64,000 bases of DNA from Lineus longissimus (Eukaryota > Nemertea > Pilidiophora > Heteronemertea > Lineidae): positions 3,102,501 through 3,166,500 of the forward strand of contig NC_088311.1 in NCBI RefSeq assembly GCF_910592395.1, given 5' to 3'. The position numbers and the translations under genes were made by a program. Positions 21,161 to 35,541 of this stretch are shown here, one piece after another; positions within the stretch are counted from its first letter, which is position 1; each line of letters opens with the position of its first letter. The notes beneath the pieces were generated by a model. That model saw only the letters and a program-made list of their open reading frames with translations. It had not been told where the DNA came from and did no database searches.

Positions 21161-24100
21161 TCCTTCTATACTCGTGGTCATAAATCAAATACCAACAAGA
21201 TTTCTTCATATTACTAAAAGCGCAAGCTAAGTTACTTTCAATGTTTTCCGCCTCAGGTGTACTCTGCATTTCCTCTCAGTTTTTGCCATCATCAGAATAG
21301 TCCTTTTTTATGCAAAGTCGATGAACTTAACAGCCAAAGCTGAGTATAAGTGTAGCACAGCATAAGACCTCAGTGACTGAAGCTGTCACCTCTGAAGTAG
21401 TGGGTTCAATTTCAGATAGAGGGGCAAACCTGAAGTCTTGGGAGTCTGGATTTTCTCTGAAGTGACATTGTAAATTGCCTATTACCCTGTATGCCTTGCC
21501 CATGTCTGCATTTAGCAGGGAGGGGGAACCTAACCAATGCTTTTCATACGTTTTTTGGAAAAAGACGGTAAAAAAGAAGCACACTCTCACTCATGCAATA
21601 ACAGAACTAGTAGCCTGTATCATTCACCTTCCATGACTTACTCTAGTGGAAGCTGATTTACTTAAAACAGGCTCCCAGATTCTCACGATGTTTGTTTCTC
21701 ACGAGCTAAAGATACATGTTAAAACATTGAAATAGAAGCAAGGTATACCAAGGTTATTTTCACCTAAAACCATGGAATCGGCTTCCATTCCAGATATGTA
21801 AGTCTACCTGCATTCAGATGAGGTAAACATCAATTTAGACTAACACTAAACTAATCATAAGAAAAAACACATTCTGCAAAAACTACCTCAAAGATGGAAA
21901 TCATGATTTTCACTTAAAGACGGCAGCCAGGCATGGGTAATCAATCACAGCGATCGATGATGAATACCAAAAGTCAAGAAAAAGACGCTACAGTACTGTC
22001 CAAAAGAAACCTTGCTCGATATCTTACACGATATGTGTGAAAATCTGCCAGGTAATACTCAGTCTTGAGTATGATCTGTGATGATTGAGAAGGATAATGT
22101 TCTGGACATTGTCAAATTTACTGTAATGACAGGCATTGAACATGACAAAAACTTCACTCACCTTATAGTGTAGCCCAGTGTGTCCTATATGCCCTGTAAC
22201 CCAGCGAAGTCATTGCAGTGAAGTAAAAGCCTACAGGAGAAGAAACCCACCGTATATGGCACACGAGATAAACCCACCGGACTGTCAGGAAAACAGCAGG
22301 GTACCAATCAAATAATGCTAGGCCAATATTTTGTGTCACCTAATGTTATTCAAAGTTGCATACCATCTGAAATTCTTTCAAAATTAGAGCATGATTCACG
22401 TCGCCAGTACCAAATCACGCCAGGTTACACAGATAAAAATGACTCAATAACCAGTATTTTTTTATATCTATGTCATTATTGTTATTGCCTGAAGTCAGTT
22501 ATAGGTCAGTGAAGCTGTCACAAAGCTATAAATGAGAATACGTTTCAATAATACATCCTTTTTAGGCTTTCTAAGAAAGTATGTAGTGTCTACTTTGAAA
22601 GTAAAACTGCACCTTCTTTAAGGCCAAATGTCACTTCTGATGAATAACAGTGTGAGGAAATAAAGAGATTTTTATTGGATTCGTGTGATATTTTGCAATG
22701 CTTTCATAGTGTTACTTGCCTGCAGTAACATTCTGATCATACATTAATTGTTCGTCTCAGCTTCAGCAATACACTATTTTTTACTGGCCATGCAAAGCCT
22801 CAATCCATTAACTGGAGTTGGATTATCATCACACTTATTTCAATGTTTAAACCTCAATGGTAGGTCAGTGGCCTCATGCACACAAAATGATCTTGTGTCA
22901 GATGAAGACCAGCTGATGTACTGTTCTGTCCACAACTTACATTGCCTGACAGGACAGGACTGTCCTGGACTTCCTGATTATTCTCAAAGCTGATAGCCCC
23001 ATGAAGGACCATGTCAATGAAGACTGTCCTCAAAGACAACCTGAACTTAGTTTGGGTCAGGGAACTTCATACTGTCAAAGCTTTAACAGGCATGAAATGG
23101 TTGTCCTTCAGGGATGTATTTTTAAGTTAATCAGCAAATGTCTGCCCCTAGGATGTAAATAAATAACAGAAAACATGCTTATTTAGCATGAGGGTTTTAT
23201 GGTGGAACAAACCTTGACAAAATAGGCAGTAAGCCGTTTATTATTGGACACTTTCTCTACATTCTAACACACTCACAAGTCGATGAATTCCGCGTTTGAA
23301 AAAACAAAACAAAACCCCTAATTTTCTAAAAGTTAATATGAAGTAATTATAGGCCTACCAAGATAGGCCTAGCAGCGAGAATAATGTAACTATTTGACAC
23401 TTAATTCAAAAGTTGATTGACCAGGGGTGCTTTGAGAACTAATGAACTGTGCTAATGATTAAAGCCTACACTTGAGCACAAACTAAGCCAAGGAGGGATA
23501 AGTGTCTTCACTGTCCTTGGGATTGACCTTCCAACTGAAGCTTCAGGTGATTGAAAATTGAATCTAAGTTATTCATTGGACTCCACTGTAACTTCTCAAA
23601 ATCTCAGAAAAGGTTATGTTTGGAACGTTTTCCTATTTTCATTGAAATTTAAGTCCAACTAGCTTCACTCACAGTCAAACCAGTGAACGAAAATTCTTTC
23701 TGTGGAGCTCCCCATTGAGATGGCGCACAATCCTATTGTTGTTGCTACAATATGATAATGAATAAAATCTCAATAATAGGGCATAAAGTGGTGCCTTACT
23801 GCCCTCAACATTGTTCAAATATGGAACATGTTATGAAAATAGACCAGGCTGAAAAGAGACTTGTCAGGGACAACCACACCAGATAGAGACAACACTGCAT
23901 CAGACGACCTTGCTGAGTTTTGTCCATTGAGATTGCCTCTGGGGATGGAGAGGGTTACCGGAATACATTTTGTCTATCAGAGCAGCTTCGGATGTAGCTC
24001 AGACTGAACAATACGGTACCGGTATTGATCACTGCCGTGAGGGTGTATGAACATGTATAGTGCACTGGGGATGGAGAGGTTGTGTAGTGAAGAAATCACG

Positions 24101-24169
24101 TACAGAGGACACTGCATATCCATGTTTTGTTCCAGGGGTGTTCAAATACTGCTTGTTAAACTGACTCAC
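21161..24169. other. Intergenic, no feature recognised
   Basis: AT-rich DNA with short frames only. Two AGGCCTA words lie at 23351 and 23365. The GGTTCAATTTC at about 21408 resembles a Pol III B box, but no A box is convincing. Confidence 0.55.
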
Positions 24170-24526
24170 TGATGAAAAGATTTCGAAGTACAAAAATTTT
24201 TTTCCCTTTTTTTTTTCCTCAAAATGAACCAACATCACCAAAAACTGCAGTCCCAAAATTTTTTTGATTTTGAAATTTTTGAAAAATTTTCAACTGACTG
24301 AGTGATGAAAAAATTTCCAAGTACAAAATTTTTTTTCACTTTTTTTTGCTCAAAATGAACCAACATCACCAATGTCATCAGTCCCAAAACTTTTCTGTCT
24401 TTGAAAATTTTGAACTTTGGCGAGAAAACCTAACGATGCATTTTGTCCCCAGATTTTCAACTTCACCAACGCAACCAATCAACCTCGGTCCCATGAGTGA
24501 TCGTGTTACCAGGGTTCAACTGTACT
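24170..24526 (+). repeat. 131-bp-unit repeat element with pogo/Tigger-like tail
   Basis: Two units (CTCAAAATGAACCAACATCA at 24218 and 24349, 131 bp apart), then the shared tail with GATGCATTTTGTCCCCAG, CCCATGAGTGATCGTGTTAC and the terminus GGGTTCAACTGTA. Confidence 0.8.
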
Positions 24527-24530
24527 ATTA

Positions 24531-26190
24531 GCTGGTGACTTACCAACCAGCTGCATTGAAGTGTGCAACTGGTCAAATCAAGCAAACTACTCTTCTTTAT
24601 ACCAATGCCCCTATGTGCAAGTGAACATCACTGCAGTTAGACACCACACCTATTATCACAAACCAATTCTGTCTCTGATTGTCACAAATCAGTGCTACAT
24701 TCGACAAAGAAATGGCAGACCATTATCTCTTCAATTAGGCAGCAGCTAGGCGATATGGTTAAGCCAGCTTCCCTGATAGAATATCGATCTTTGCTCAGGA
24801 CAACCTTGATTTGTTTACATGAGCTGTCAATCAACCGTCTGTCAGTAATGCAAAGTTCTTTACCAGCATTCGTGACATTCACTGAGGTTTGACGAAATGC
24901 AGGAAATTTCACATATCATTGCTGGGCAATTACGTCTTCAGCCAACAGCAATGGCTACATAAAAACACAGCAAGTTGGACCATCACCTCAGTGACCTGAC
25001 ATCTAAGAAAAAGAATTGAAAGAAATGGCCCTTATCCTTCAGAATCTGCACCTTTTTCCGACAGCCAATCGACTCAAGCACACTTGTTGATCGTTGTATA
25101 TGTCCACGCACATCCAACACACTTCAATTTATGGGTCAACTCCATTAGAGATGGAATTCTCTCATTTTAGTTACAAGTGTTGATGTAAACAGTGAAAAAT
25201 ACTCTTAAAAGCTAACTATGAAGAATTTGATAAGTCACTATATAAATAGATGTATGTGGGAAGTCTTCACACATTATTCAGTCTTATGCAAAGTTGGCTT
25301 TTCTGTTGAAAAGCGGATAAAAATCATTATATTATCATTGTAGTTCACCCCTCAGAGCCTTGCGAATCGCTGCATGTATTATAAAGTAGCTATCTGTGAA
25401 GATTACCTGAACATGCCACCAATGTATCAAGACAAAAGAAGTGAACAACCGTTGGTGATGAAAAGCTGCAAAAGTATGCCAGAACCAGCTCCGATGAAAA
25501 GCTATGGAATGGAGAATGGGATGAAAGTGAAGAGTGTTGATAGCTCAAAGATAAGGACACCACAGAAAAATCTGGAAGGAAACAACAGAGTTTTTTACAT
25601 GAGAATATCATCAACTTTATGAAGTGGGACAGGAATGTTGAATATTGCGATTATGATCTGCCAACATTACCATAACTGCCTTGTTTATCAAACATACGCA
25701 GGCCGAGACTCATGGGAACCTGGGGAATTGATGACAAATACTGTCTATTTTCTGCAAAGGTTTGGCTTTTGGCCAGGGAGAAGGTAAAGATACTGTGGAA
25801 CTTGCTCTAGAACATATGCCAAGCCAAGTTCAACACTCGCTTTTAACTTGAGGCAAATGATGCAGACGAATCCAGACTATAACTTTAAATATTTTCTTCC
25901 CTATCCAGCCTATCGAGGTTTTAGACTGGCTTTTTTGAGATGTCTCGTATCAATACATGACAGTCATGTCACTATTTGCAAAGCACTAGATGAGACTTGC
26001 AATGTTGCCGCACCAATATTGGAAGAAGCTGAGATAGTCCCAAGTCCCATCCATATCTGGGTTGAAAATCCACACTCAGAAATGTCAGAAATTACAAGGC
26101 ATGACATTCCATGCTATTTCGGGCCGTGAATGCAAGACATTGTCGAACAAGTCTGAATGTCATCCAAGATATGCATCAGACTTGTGACAA
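24531..26190. other. Intergenic, no gene supported
   Basis: Two modest plus-strand frames (25374-25622 and 25848-26129) show no domain, no splice context and no homology I recognise; I do not call them genes. Confidence 0.55.
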
Positions 26191-26193
26191 CTA

Positions 26194-26780
26194 AATTAGC
26201 TTTTCAGGGTAAGAACAAGAATCCTTACACCAAAGATAATGCAGAATAGTTTCATTGTTACACCAACCTCAACTCCCGAAAGGTTTTCAAGACTGATTGT
26301 CCCACATCAGCCCTGAATGTTGATATCATCAAATTTTATCATTTTACATGTTATTGACACTCAATGAATTAGCTATTGAAGAGCATAAGAACAAGATTTC
26401 TTACACCAAGTATAATGCAGGGTATTTTCATTGTCCCTTGAACAAGCTTGACTCCCGAGGTTTCAAGAGAGAAGACTAAGTATCCCCTATCAACCTCAAA
26501 GATGTTGATTTTATCACGTTCAGTCTTTCATAACTTATTGACACTCACAAAATTAGCTGTAGAAGATACACACAATAACATCATTTATAACAGTAACACC
26601 AAAGATAATGTCAAATGAGGTATTTCAATATCCACCAAGCTATAGACCCCAACCCCGGTTTTAAAGAGAGTGACAAAGATCTACTGTTCCCTATCCATGA
26701 TGCTGATGTTATCACGTTCTCTCATTCATAAGTTGACAAGCAATAACTTATGGAATGTGCAATATTGTATGATATGCTGC
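26194..26780 (+). repeat. Degenerate tandem array, about three ~180-bp units
   Basis: ACACCAAAGATAATG or a close variant occurs at 26227, 26403 and 26596. Each unit also has CTCCCG or CCCCGG before GTTTTAA/TTTCAAG, a GATGTTGAT or GATGCTGAT word followed by TTATCACGTTC or TCATCAAATTT, and TTGACA(C/A). A related fragment lies near 27505-27600. Units are diverged, so the array is old. Confidence 0.65.
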
Positions 26781-29700
26781 CAGTGGTAACTTGACACTTG
26801 AAAATATTCATCTCAATGAAAATTGCAGAAACATACATGTAGTTAAAGCAGATTCTAAATGTAGTAACTGATCATATCGTTTGCTTACTTGCAAGAGACA
26901 TGATTGATAGCCATATCATAAGTTTCTAGAAGAAGTCATTCGCATCCTATTGACTCCGCACAGAATTTTCAATGTGATAGGATTTCACAATGCTGACTTG
27001 CACTGAACATCATGAGAAATGTTATTAAAAGATAACCCCTCACAAACCCCTGACAAGTGGAATTCCCCGGGGTTATCAGTGCTGAAGAATCTTAAGAAAT
27101 CATGAGACCCAAACATTCCTTGGCTATTTCTGCCCCTGATTTCCCTGACATAACCTACCCAAGGGTCTTCTAATCGGTATCAGGAGTAAAAGTGAAAATT
27201 CCTTACCACCATGCAAGATGATGCAGGTATTTTTGGTGACATACACTTGCTGGAGGTTTTCATGCGATCTTTGAAATTCTGAAGGCTTGTGTGATTGATA
27301 ATGGACAAAGAACATGCTCGTAACTTCAGGCTGAGAGACCGATCTGAATGCTCAAGACCAAAACGGGCCATAAGTCATACAATAAAGATGAGATTTGAAA
27401 CTATACAATCCTAACCTACAGTATTCACAAATTCCTGGAGTTGGAAGCTAAGCAGACATGATGATCATTTAGAGTATCAACATCAGAAGGGACCCAATAA
27501 TATGATCCTTCATACAAAGATAATACAAGGTATTTTCAGTGTCACACCAAGTCTGACCACCAGATGTTTTAACAAGATGATCTGGGATATATCAATATTA
27601 TGGGCCAGGCCCCCTGCAGACTTCCACCCTGATTACCGATCTCAAGCGTTCGACTGCCCAAGGTCCCAATCACCAACACAATATGGGCGTTTAACTAGTT
27701 TCAAAGCCAGGCCAAAGGTCAATGGAATGCAACAATAGCTACATAATGAGAAAAATGAAATTAATATCCGAGACGTCTTGATGATTGCCATGATCAGAGT
27801 GACCATGGCGGGCAGCTGATGGGAATCTGAGCCTGGTTTGTAAGTAGGATGGCGAGGGCGTTAGGATATTCTATTCATCAGAAGGTGGCAATTTGACTCT
27901 GATTCAGAAGCAAACCAGCCCACCATGACAAGGCCACTAACTTCAAAGGTATCATTTCAAAGTTACTATCATAACACATACTGAAATTATCGGGCGACAA
28001 ATTTAGCAGAAATCGAGATCATAGTAAATATTGAACAAAACCAACCTTTTCTCATGATAAAGATGACCAATCCTGCCGTAAATATGAATGAAATGCAACT
28101 AAACCTTGCCTTACCTTTTGCCTGGAGGACAGCAAATTGATATCCTAAGACTATCAGATCATGTCAACTGTAAATCACACCTCTAAACCATTCCTTTCCC
28201 TGAAAACCTTGCCATGATGTAGCCTTCAGCAAGAGCTCACAAGTCCACACCTCCGCCAAGTAAAATTCAAATGAACTAAACAGACGTGCTTCGAGCCAAA
28301 TGGGTTATTACCCACAGAGAGAAATCGTTGTCAGTATTATCAAACATGCTGATATTGACAATACTGCTCTTGTGACAACAAATCAGCCAACTGCACCGAG
28401 TGCAACTTGCACAAATTATGAAATTCTGTTTGCATTCAAGAAGGGGGTCGGCATAAATCCAATTGCACTCAAGTGAACACGTAAACAAAAGCAAAAAGAG
28501 AATTATTGACCTCCGATTCATTCTAATTTTACACTACATGAGAATAAAATGAGATATATTTAGCGGGAGAATTTCAGCTCATTAACCCTTTACATCAGTA
28601 TGCAACGAAATGGAAGAATTGGTGCAGAATGTTAAACGAAATTGCCCCACATGAAGGCAGCCTACCTTTCTCTCAAATTGAACTTCTTGCTAGCAGTGGC
28701 AAGGTGTAGTCTTCAGGCTGCAACCCAATAGAACCTGTGCAGACTAAAGCATGATACTTAATACTTCGGACGGGCTCCTTCAGCCTCTTGTAGCATCGCT
28801 CTAGTACATCAAATATTAATATTTCCAATATCACTATCAAGAGAATGCCTCTTTGGGGTGAGAATCAAGGAGATAAGTGCCTATCACCCAAGTACTGATC
28901 AGCTGAGATGCTAAGCCCTGTCATCATGATTCTGGTGCCAATGTCTTCAATCTTCAACTGCACAACTGATTCTTTTGGAACAGAAATGAAAAATATGATG
29001 AGATTTTGACAAATTGTGAGTTTTTTCTGGAAAACTGACCTACATGCAGACACATCTGGTTTATCTGAACAAATCCATGTTCCCACTCTCATCTACAGAG
29101 TGGCCATACCTTTTTATGTTACCTTCAGTTCGATCAAAGGGGCTGTCATTTTCAATTCCCCAAATATTCATCAGAATATTTCAAAATGTGTGTATAGCAT
29201 GGTATATTAGGTTAACTGTATTATTCAGATTATCTGCGAGTTAAACGCATTCACCGTCTGGGCAAGCCTATATTGCCAAGCACACAAGGATTGTGTTCTA
29301 GCCCAAGGGTCAAACATTAGAAATATAAATATTTGTAACAACCTTCCTAAAGTGGATAAGTCGCAACAATATTTTACCAACTACCCAACGATAATTGGTT
29401 TCACGTTCCTGGTATTTCTCAAGGCAATTGTCAACTCTTTTAAAAAATGCTTCAAAGACGCTTTAATGGGTTAAAGGACGAAACTTTAATTATTAAGGTA
29501 AATAAGCTAAAAATGAAATGGTCCAGGGACCATGTGCTCACCTCGGGTAATGTATAATGCATGTCATTTGCAGTGGATATGGGGAGAACAGTTTCTGGCT
29601 AGTTTCACCAGTTTTGATTCCATTGAATAATATTATTATTCTCGGCTCAATGGCTCAAAAGAAAATTACTGGTACCATCGAATGAGGTTTCTTATGGCCA

Positions 29701-31499
29701 GAACTGTATAAATCATTACATGTACCAAGTTGTGAAATGTGCAGATTTTCGATGTCTGAAAATGCTGATTCAGGGCCTGTACATGCCATGAGCATTGCTC
29801 CCCTGTAAGACCTGAATAAGCATGTTCATCTGATAGTCACATCCACATGCCCGCAACCAAATTATGTTTGCACTATAACAGACAAGTTGTTACAATCATG
29901 ATGTGAGATATACGTTTGGTGAAAGCCATAGAACAACAAAATCCAATCAAAACCCATGTTGCCGCCTACACAGTTATTTTGTTATTGCCCTTTTGTCGCC
30001 TCACAATGCCTTCAGCAAATAGTTTAGTTTTCATGTATGTGTAGCTGAAAACCTCATCAATTTTTAACATAGGTTTTCATATAGTGGTGGTATAGCAATC
30101 AATGGGCATTCCTGGACATAATATAGCGTAATAATATTTTTTTTGTTGGTAATATCAAATGTGTATAAGTATAAATATAAATAATTACCAATAGGTGAGT
30201 CATAATTACAAGCTGTGCACAGCTTTCAAAATCAACTCGCCTCCAAAAAGAAGACTGGATATTTTCAGCCATTTCCATTGCGTGGTAAGATTCCTAAAAT
30301 CAGAGAACATTTGGAACTCACCAATCACTGGAACCTCCATAGCAGACACCTCACCCAGGAGGAAACCTTTTCTATGGCCAAGGTCTGGATGATAACTTTC
30401 CTTTTTTCTTACTATCCCACCATCAGCAACAACATTCTATCAGTTAAACAATGCCAAATACAATGCCTCATTGTCCTAACATTTTACCTCATCAAACCAA
30501 ATTAACCAAAAACCGCTGACCTAAAACAGCGTCAACATTTAAAAATTAGAAAAATATTAAAATCGTCTGTCATTATCTGCAGACATCCTGCACAGAGCCA
30601 CAAACAATGGAATTGATCTCTAATTTCTCCCAAGCACTACGAACCAGAGAACGTCCTCGAGTACCGATAATGACTGATGAGACCAATTCCAATCCAATCA
30701 TCTGATCACAATACACATGAAACGAGGTCAGATTTGAAATTGTAGCCAATTTGAGTACTGTATTAACCGTGAATGTTCAAAGCTAAAAGTTGGTGAATAT
30801 GCTCATTTTCTACTTTAATTCACCTTTTAACTGGTAATCTGATCATTCTGATGATTCTGATGTGAAGTATTTAGGATGGTCAGCCAGGACTCGGTCAAGA
30901 GTACTCAATTGTAAGTGCTTATAAGTACTCACTCCCGAGTGCTCGGGAGATGCAGCTGCATGGAACATTGTCAAGTGTCCATCACTTCCGACTGCGGCCC
31001 AATACCCCTTAACTCTTTCACTCCCATCCCGACTGCCACAAACTTCTAATAGATTTTTTTCATCCCTTCAACCAAACGGTGACATAACTCATCTACCAAG
31101 CTGAACCTTTGGCCAACGTAGCATAGCAAGAACGAGATAAAAGAAATTGATTCTTGACCAGCAGCAGCCCCCAAAATGGCGGCGCCAAATCGACAGAATT
31201 GATTCAAGTGGCCTTACCTTTACATCAGCATTGAACATAGTCCACCTAAAATGACAAACAGATCGATGAGTTATTGAAGATCAATATGCTATCAAGGAAC
31301 TCATTCAATAAATAGATGTATATCACATATATCAATATTCATTCTAGTAATTGGAGTGATGCCCAGTTGGTAACAAAAACAAATGCTTTCATCTGTTGCT
31401 TTCATTCTGTTTTTCAAATGAATGGGTTCATGTACTTAGAGACGATCACGTACTTCCTGTACCAACTGTACAAACTGTACTGATTGACAAACTTTGACG
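26781..31499. other. Intergenic, no gene supported
   Basis: AT-rich with short frames only. A fourth diverged relative of the ~180-bp unit lies near 27505-27600, and an AAAATGGCGGC word (YY1/Pho-like) at 31174-31184. Confidence 0.55.
31174..31184 (+). promoter_or_regulatory. YY1/Pho-like site
   Basis: AAAATGGCGGC matches the known YY1/Pleiohomeotic core that is frequent near metazoan promoters. There is no mapped transcription start here, so function is only a possibility. Confidence 0.25.
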
Positions 31500-31514
31500 C
31501 ATATATAAATAGTC

Positions 31515-31760
31515 CAAATATTTTTTTCACTTTTTTTTTTATTTGGCCAAAAATGAACCAACATCACCAAAAACTTCAGTCCCAAAAGTTTTTGATTTTG
31601 AATATTTTGAAAAATTTTCAACTGACTGCCTGATGAAAAAATTTCTGACAACAAAAGTACAAAAAAATTTTCACTTATTTTTGGCTCAAAATGAACCAAA
31701 AGGTTCAGTCCCAAAAGTTTTTGGATTTTGAAAATTTTTCAAAATTTTCAATTTATTTCT
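31515..31760 (+). repeat. 131-bp-unit repeat, two diverged units without the tail
   Basis: AAAATGAACCAACATCACCA near 31551 and AAAATGAACC near 31688, with GTCCCAAAAGTTTTTG(A/G)ATTT in both units. The pogo-like tail seen in three other copies is missing. Confidence 0.75.
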
Positions 31761-32599
31761 ATTTATTCTACGAATATCAAAATCTCATAACCCAGGAAGT
31801 ACATTTCAGCACGACAGACTTTCTCGATATTGTCCAGATCGACCACAACGATCATTATCACATTCCTGTCTTGTCGCAGCGGTATCCCATAATTTCATTG
31901 TTCGGATTTAAACAGTGGGTTGGCATGCTTCATTCACAAAAACAAGGCATGTTTTGACCCGTACCATCTGCCAGTACGGGATACATTCAGCCCACCCGGC
32001 CGACACCCGCACAATGATTACCGGATAATTCTGTGATTCCGCGGCCATGTGGCAGAGCCCTGAGGCAAGATGGACACTTGTAAAGACGCTCCATGATGTC
32101 ACATTGCCGGCGGTGGACGCCATCGCAAATTATCACATAAATCAGGAGATTACACGCATGATGTAAAGATATGTAAGGCTGGGCGCTTAAGCGTAGTCAT
32201 TAGTGGTCTCATTAAGAGAGTAAAAAATTATAATTAACAAATTGAAAAGAGCACAGCGCTAGCTTAAAGACCGAAGAAAGGATTTTTTTCCAAATGAAGA
32301 GGCTGGGATTCATTGTGGGCTGTTTATGCTCAATAAAGCAACAGTGCAGATGTGGCACACTTGGTCATCAGCATGAGATGATGTCAACAACGATGTCTAT
32401 TTGCTGGTGACATCAGCATGGTAAAGGGTACAGATTGACATCTAAAATGGCAGTCTTACTCCACTTTCAGCAAACCTTTGTGTTTGTCAATGTCCTTTAA
32501 AGGGATGTCCTGGTGACAAAGAGTAATCTGTTTAAGGCAGTTCCGCAGTAAGCTTCCATCTAATCCATCTTAGCATCATGTTCATATGCTCTCATGTTG

Positions 32600-32670
32600 A
32601 GTAGAGGACAAGTCTGTGCAGGACTTGAACCCATGACCTTCTGAACAGCTGAACCACCATAGCCATGATC
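32600..32670 (-). mobile_element. tRNA-derived SINE-like fragment
   Basis: On the minus strand GGTTCAAGTCC (from 32621-32631) is a good Pol III B box, preceded at 32647-32657 by TGGTTCAGCTG, close to an A box. Spacing is tRNA-like, but no cloverleaf acceptor stem is apparent, so an intact tRNA gene is unlikely. Confidence 0.4.
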
Positions 32671-33394
32671 CCCCCCCCCCCCAAGAGGAGAGACTAGGCC
32701 TTTCCAAAAGCTTATCATTGCAGCTCTCAAACATGGCTACTCTGAGGTCATCATTAAATAATTGGTCAGGTTAGTCCCATCAGAATGGAGGAGATCCCTA
32801 ACTGTTCACATCATGAAGTGTTTTGTAACACCTGGAGGAACGTTTACGTTGTGTTACTGTCAAATAGCGCATGCAACCAGTGAAAGGTCATGAGAATTAT
32901 CAGTGTGGCGACTGCGTCTTCACTGTGGAGCAGTAGCCAGTGACAACTCACAACAGCCCTTCACCAAACAAGCAGTTGGATGAAAACTTACTTTCCCTAG
33001 TTTTGCATGGATCCACCATATATATCAGTCCTCTGTGGCATGGGCGATCACATACTGACATATTCCACATTCAAACCATTGAGAGAGAGATACTGTTTTC
33101 ACACACTGTTGACAAAAGGCTCACATAATGGACAAATTGAATTGATATCATAGAATATCCTGAAAACTGTACATAACCTGCACGTACAATATGACATCCT
33201 TACTTACCCTAGTTTGAGGTAATGATTCAAGCTAGCACCTGTGCTCTAGGCCCGCTTATATCAAGTAGGCCTACCAGTGCAACAGATGGTTACGTCTGGA
33301 ATCAAGCACATCAATACAGAACTTGTTTCAACAGAACCAACTGGTTGATTTTCAGTTGAACAAATTCATGCTTACATCCTGTATAGTACTCGAA

Positions 33395-33470
33395 TGGCGA
33401 CCAGACCAGTAATCGAACCCACAACATTTGGATTGTGAGTCGTGCCCCCTTTAACAAGTACGTCAAGCTT
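33395..33470 (-). mobile_element. tRNA-derived SINE-like fragment
   Basis: On the minus strand, GACTCACAATCCAAATGTTG is followed by GGTTCGATTAC (B box, from 33409-33419). A weaker A-box-like TTGTTAAAGGG lies upstream. This is the look of a decayed tRNA-like SINE head; no intact tRNA fold is evident. Confidence 0.4.
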
Positions 33471-35541
33471 CCCAATCCATCTAATGACTTAACAATAACC
33501 GGGAAGACAATTGTCAATTCGATGCAGTGACACAAGGCAATAGGATTAGCCAATATCACATCAAAAAGACAAGTCAAACGACTGTAACATGAGAACTCAT
33601 TGCACTAAATACTAAGTTCAAGTTACCAAACCTATATATTCTTTGAGAATGTGTAACCTGATACGTGTGAAGAACTTCATGCAATCCTTGGCATGATTCG
33701 AAGACTCATATATACTTGCATTGCCTTTTATGCTAATTTTGTTTGTCTTTTGATAACCCTCAAGAATTCCCTCAACAATTTTAACCTCAAGCTGCAAGAT
33801 ATCTATCTAATGATAACCTTGGATTAGATTACTTGGATATCAATATTAACCTTGAAATTGATCTGATCCAATTGATCACACATCCCAGACACAATATCCT
33901 CACTGTGGATATACCTACTCCTCATTTGATCAACAGATACTCATAAGAAGATAAGGATGCTCTTTTTACAAATTTCATGATTCATGCATCCGTATCCTTC
34001 CTCGTCATAGTCAACATGACTTGAATTGCACAACTCTGACAAACCAGTGAATAATCAATGAAATCAATGAACAAACTTACAGAAACGACTCATCTCAAAT
34101 TTACCGATATGATATCCAGAATTTGGAAAAATCCCTCAGTGGTATGATTTATAGTATAACTTTCAACAGTGTAAAGGTCTTCAGTAGGCCTCCGAATGCA
34201 GCCAATACTTACTTTCAAAACGTATTCATAAAATCGAATCCAAATCTTTCCCACACTTACTCACATTGTATAACCCCGAATGCATTTTACAGTTCAACAA
34301 GGACATTCAAAATGACTTAACTCTAGATTAGTTCGAATAATATTTGCAGGTTTTATGGACCAAAAGAGTTTATCAACAAAGCATATAAATCCTCTTAGCC
34401 CAAAAAGTCATACAGGACGTACCGAGACTAGTCCGATTACCTTACATGGAAGTTTTTCATTGGCACTTCAGCCAATTAGTTTCGTCACACAATTGATAAT
34501 GCCGATTGATATACTTGATATAATACCCACTTTAGACATAACAAGGCAGTAAACTTTTAAGTCGCCCTTTCAAGGTTGACAGATATCCGTATGGAGGGGG
34601 TGGCTGGGTGTGTCCCAACTGTGTCACAATTGCAATGGTCACAACCTCAGAATGATCTTTGACTCCACCTCAACCAGTCCGACACAAATGCCCATATATC
34701 ACTTTCCAGGTTGACGACCCCTGTCTCCCACTGTACCTTCACAGAACAACAACACCAGCCTATGCCTGGAGGCAGTTTCCCCGAGTTCCCACCACCATAT
34801 CACTGTAATGTGCATTTCTCATCCAAGTCGACAATAAAGTTGCTACGCTCTGTTTAATGTTCTTCACACACTTTAATTCAGTTTCGGTTTTGATCCATAG
34901 GGTATTTAATTGTGATAAATAACTTAAATGAATTGATCAAAAGCGGAAATATGACCCAGTGCCCATCACATTGTTATAGTTGCCTAGCAACCATTGGCAA
35001 ATGTAACCCACTTGCACTAGCTTCAACAAATCCATAGCCATTGATGCTAAAATACGAAAACAAATATACATCCATGAGCCACGCTTAAGCCATCATAATC
35101 AATGCACGTTTTTGAAGCAGGAGGAATTGACAAAGGGGATGAATGAGTCTGACCTTGAAGAGCCTTAGTCATCGAATGTGACAGTTGAAATTACCTGCAG
35201 CACCCCCTTGACACGATGAGATGAAATATGCAACTACAGCAATAGTGCAGACACACTGAGAGACACTGCAGAAGACAGGGCATGCAGGGCGTGAGTCAGA
35301 AGATCATGGAGCTGGTTCCATTATTGGAAACAAGAAGCTATCAGGGAAGGAGGATTCACAACTAATCTGGAAGAGTGCATAGCTCGTTATGAAAATGTCA
35401 CTGGATTTGGATTACGTCGTAGTGACTAACAGTATGGAAGTTGAAAGGGGACAGAATAGTACATCTTTGAATCAGTATAGAAAGCAGCACTTCTTCCAGC
35501 AGATTCCCTATTTACGCTATTTACTGAGGTGAGGGGCACCA

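Larger units (their letters stand above)
31761..35541. other. Intergenic, no gene supported
   Basis: Contains two tRNA-like fragments (32600-32670 and 33395-33470) and a 12-C run at about 32671; otherwise AT-rich with no coding evidence. Confidence 0.5.

Noticed and set aside
25374-26129. Two plus-strand frames of 82 and 93 codons that might be exons of one gene
   Set aside because: No acceptor or donor pairing that joins them in phase was found, and neither resembles a known protein.
33395-33470. Intact tRNA gene
   Set aside because: Only the A-box-like and B-box parts can be seen; no 7-bp acceptor stem pairs and the A box is weak.
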